DNA from: Paracoccaceae bacterium
GTDB lineage: Bacteria > Pseudomonadota > Alphaproteobacteria > Rhodobacterales > Rhodobacteraceae
Length of the DNA: 7,253 nucleotides
Direction: 5' to 3'
Assembly (NCBI GenBank): GCA_025458985.1
Contig: JALORM010000123.1
Location: forward strand, 1-7,253
Both the position numbers and the translations under genes were made by a program. Every line of letters begins with the position of its first letter. The first letter of the stretch is position 1. The notes beneath the pieces are model-generated. The model was given only the letters and a program-made list of their open reading frames with translations. It made no database searches and was not told where the DNA came from. Below are positions 6,669-7,253 of this stretch, piece after piece.

Positions 6669-7253
6669 TCAGCGGCCCCTGATGCGCTTGAAGCGCTTGG
6701 TCTGTTCGGTCAGCGCCACCTCGGCCGGCAGCCGCTCCATCGAGGAGGCGCCGTAGAAGCCGTGGCAGGTGCTGGTGTTCTTCAGGACGTATTCGGCATC
6801 CTCGGGCATCGCGACCGGCCCGCCGTGGACCAGCACGATGGCATCGCGGTTGACGCGGAGCGCCGCTTCGGCCCAGCGGTCCACGATTTCGGGGCAGTCG
6901 GCCAGCTTCAGCGCCGTCTCGGCGCCGATGCTGCCGCCGGTCGTCAGGCCCAGATGCACGACCACGATGTCGGCGCCCGCCTTCGCCATGTCGGCGGCGC
7001 TGTCCTCGCCGAAGACGTAAGGGGTGGTCAGCATCCCCTTGGCGCGGGCCTTGGCGATCATGTCGACCTCGAGCCCGTAGCCCATCCCGGTTTCCTCCAG
7101 GTTCGCCCGGAAGGTGCCGTCGATAAGCCCGACGGTCGGGAAGTTCTGCACGCCCGAGAAGCCGATGCGTTTGAGGTCGTCGAGGAACACGTCCATCAGC
7201 CGGAACGGATCGGTGGCGCAGACGCCGGCCAGCACGGGGGTATGGCGCACCAC
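6669..7253 (-). CDS. Phosphoenolpyruvate hydrolase family / TIM-barrel protein, 5' part outside window
   Basis: This is the C-terminal 194 residues of a TIM-barrel protein of the PEP_hydrolase family (PF09370), the group whose barrel also forms one half of the plant Tm-1 virus-resistance protein. The true biochemical reaction of these proteins is poorly established, so the name is a family label. Recognisable blocks are TPVLAGVCATDPFR near the fragment start, GFSGVQNFPTVGLIDG, the glycine-rich EETGMGYGLEVDMI, GADIVVVHLGLTTGGSIGAETAL, the HGGPVAMPEDAEYVL strand-loop, and GFYGASSMERLP near the end. Full-length relatives are roughly 275-280 residues, so about 80 N-terminal residues lie beyond the window. 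The GTG at 7253 is internal, not a start. The stop is TGA at 6671-6669. The flotillin gene starts 28 bp downstream, so this is the first visible gene of the operon. Family assignment is firm; function is open. Confidence 0.88.
   Translation of the reverse strand: MVRHTPVLAGVCATDPFRLMDVFLDDLKRIGFSGVQNFPTVGLIDGTFRANLEETGMGYGLEVDMIAKARAKGMLTTPYVFGEDSAADMAKAGADIVVVHLGLTTGGSIGAETALKLADCPEIVDRWAEAALRVNRDAIVLVHGGPVAMPEDAEYVLKNTSTCHGFYGASSMERLPAEVALTEQTKRFKRIRGR

Noticed and set aside
3590..6682. 1030-residue open frame on the plus strand, with Leu/Asp/Gly-rich repeats
   Set aside because: It lies antisense to the flotillin gene. Its repeats are the complement of the hendecad codons, and GC-rich codon use removes stops on the opposite strand. 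The minus-strand protein has clear family domains.

Overview
This 7,253-base window is very GC-rich. All recognisable genes lie on the minus strand, so transcription runs from position 7253 towards position 1. The base composition, the GC-biased third codon positions and the protein families (CoxSML-type molybdenum hydroxylase, YqiK-type flotillin, PEP-hydrolase-like TIM barrel) suggest an alphaproteobacterium, plausibly Rhodobacterales. That placement is inferred, because no rRNA or marker gene is present.

In transcription order the layout is as follows. (1) 7253-6669 is the C-terminal two thirds of a phosphoenolpyruvate-hydrolase-family TIM-barrel protein, cut by the window edge. (2) 6640-3773 is a 955-residue membrane-anchored SPFH/flotillin protein of the YqiK type, with an exceptionally long and regular 11-residue-repeat coiled coil. 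(3, 4) 3772-3335 and 3332-2889 are two tandem paralogous SRPBCC proteins. (5) 2892-2095 is the FAD-binding (CoxM-type) subunit of a molybdenum hydroxylase. (6) 2030-1554 is its [2Fe-2S] (CoxS-type) subunit. (7) 1557-1 is its molybdopterin-binding (CoxL-type) subunit, which appears broken. Spacing is very tight (28 bp, 0 bp, 2 bp, a 4-bp overlap, 64 bp, a 4-bp overlap), so the whole window reads as one operon. No stretch over 300 bases lacks a gene.

The working picture is a xanthine dehydrogenase/CoxSML-like oxidoreductase co-expressed with a large flotillin scaffold at the inner membrane, two small lipid- or quinone-pocket-type SRPBCC proteins and an uncharacterised TIM-barrel enzyme. In CO dehydrogenase operons an SRPBCC protein (CoxG) links the enzyme to the membrane, so a membrane-tethered molybdoenzyme system is a reasonable hypothesis. 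The substrate is unknown, and the CO dehydrogenase active-site signature is absent.

Two features deserve attention. First, the flotillin coiled coil keeps a hydrophobic residue at the same place in 32 consecutive 11-residue repeats, organised as 44-residue units with an alternating Glu-Glu-Arg-Arg pattern. Second, the large-subunit gene has two apparent lesions: an N-terminal internal deletion with a frame change near 1473-1484, and a G/C-tract palindromic element at 18-163 flanked by 9-bp direct repeats.
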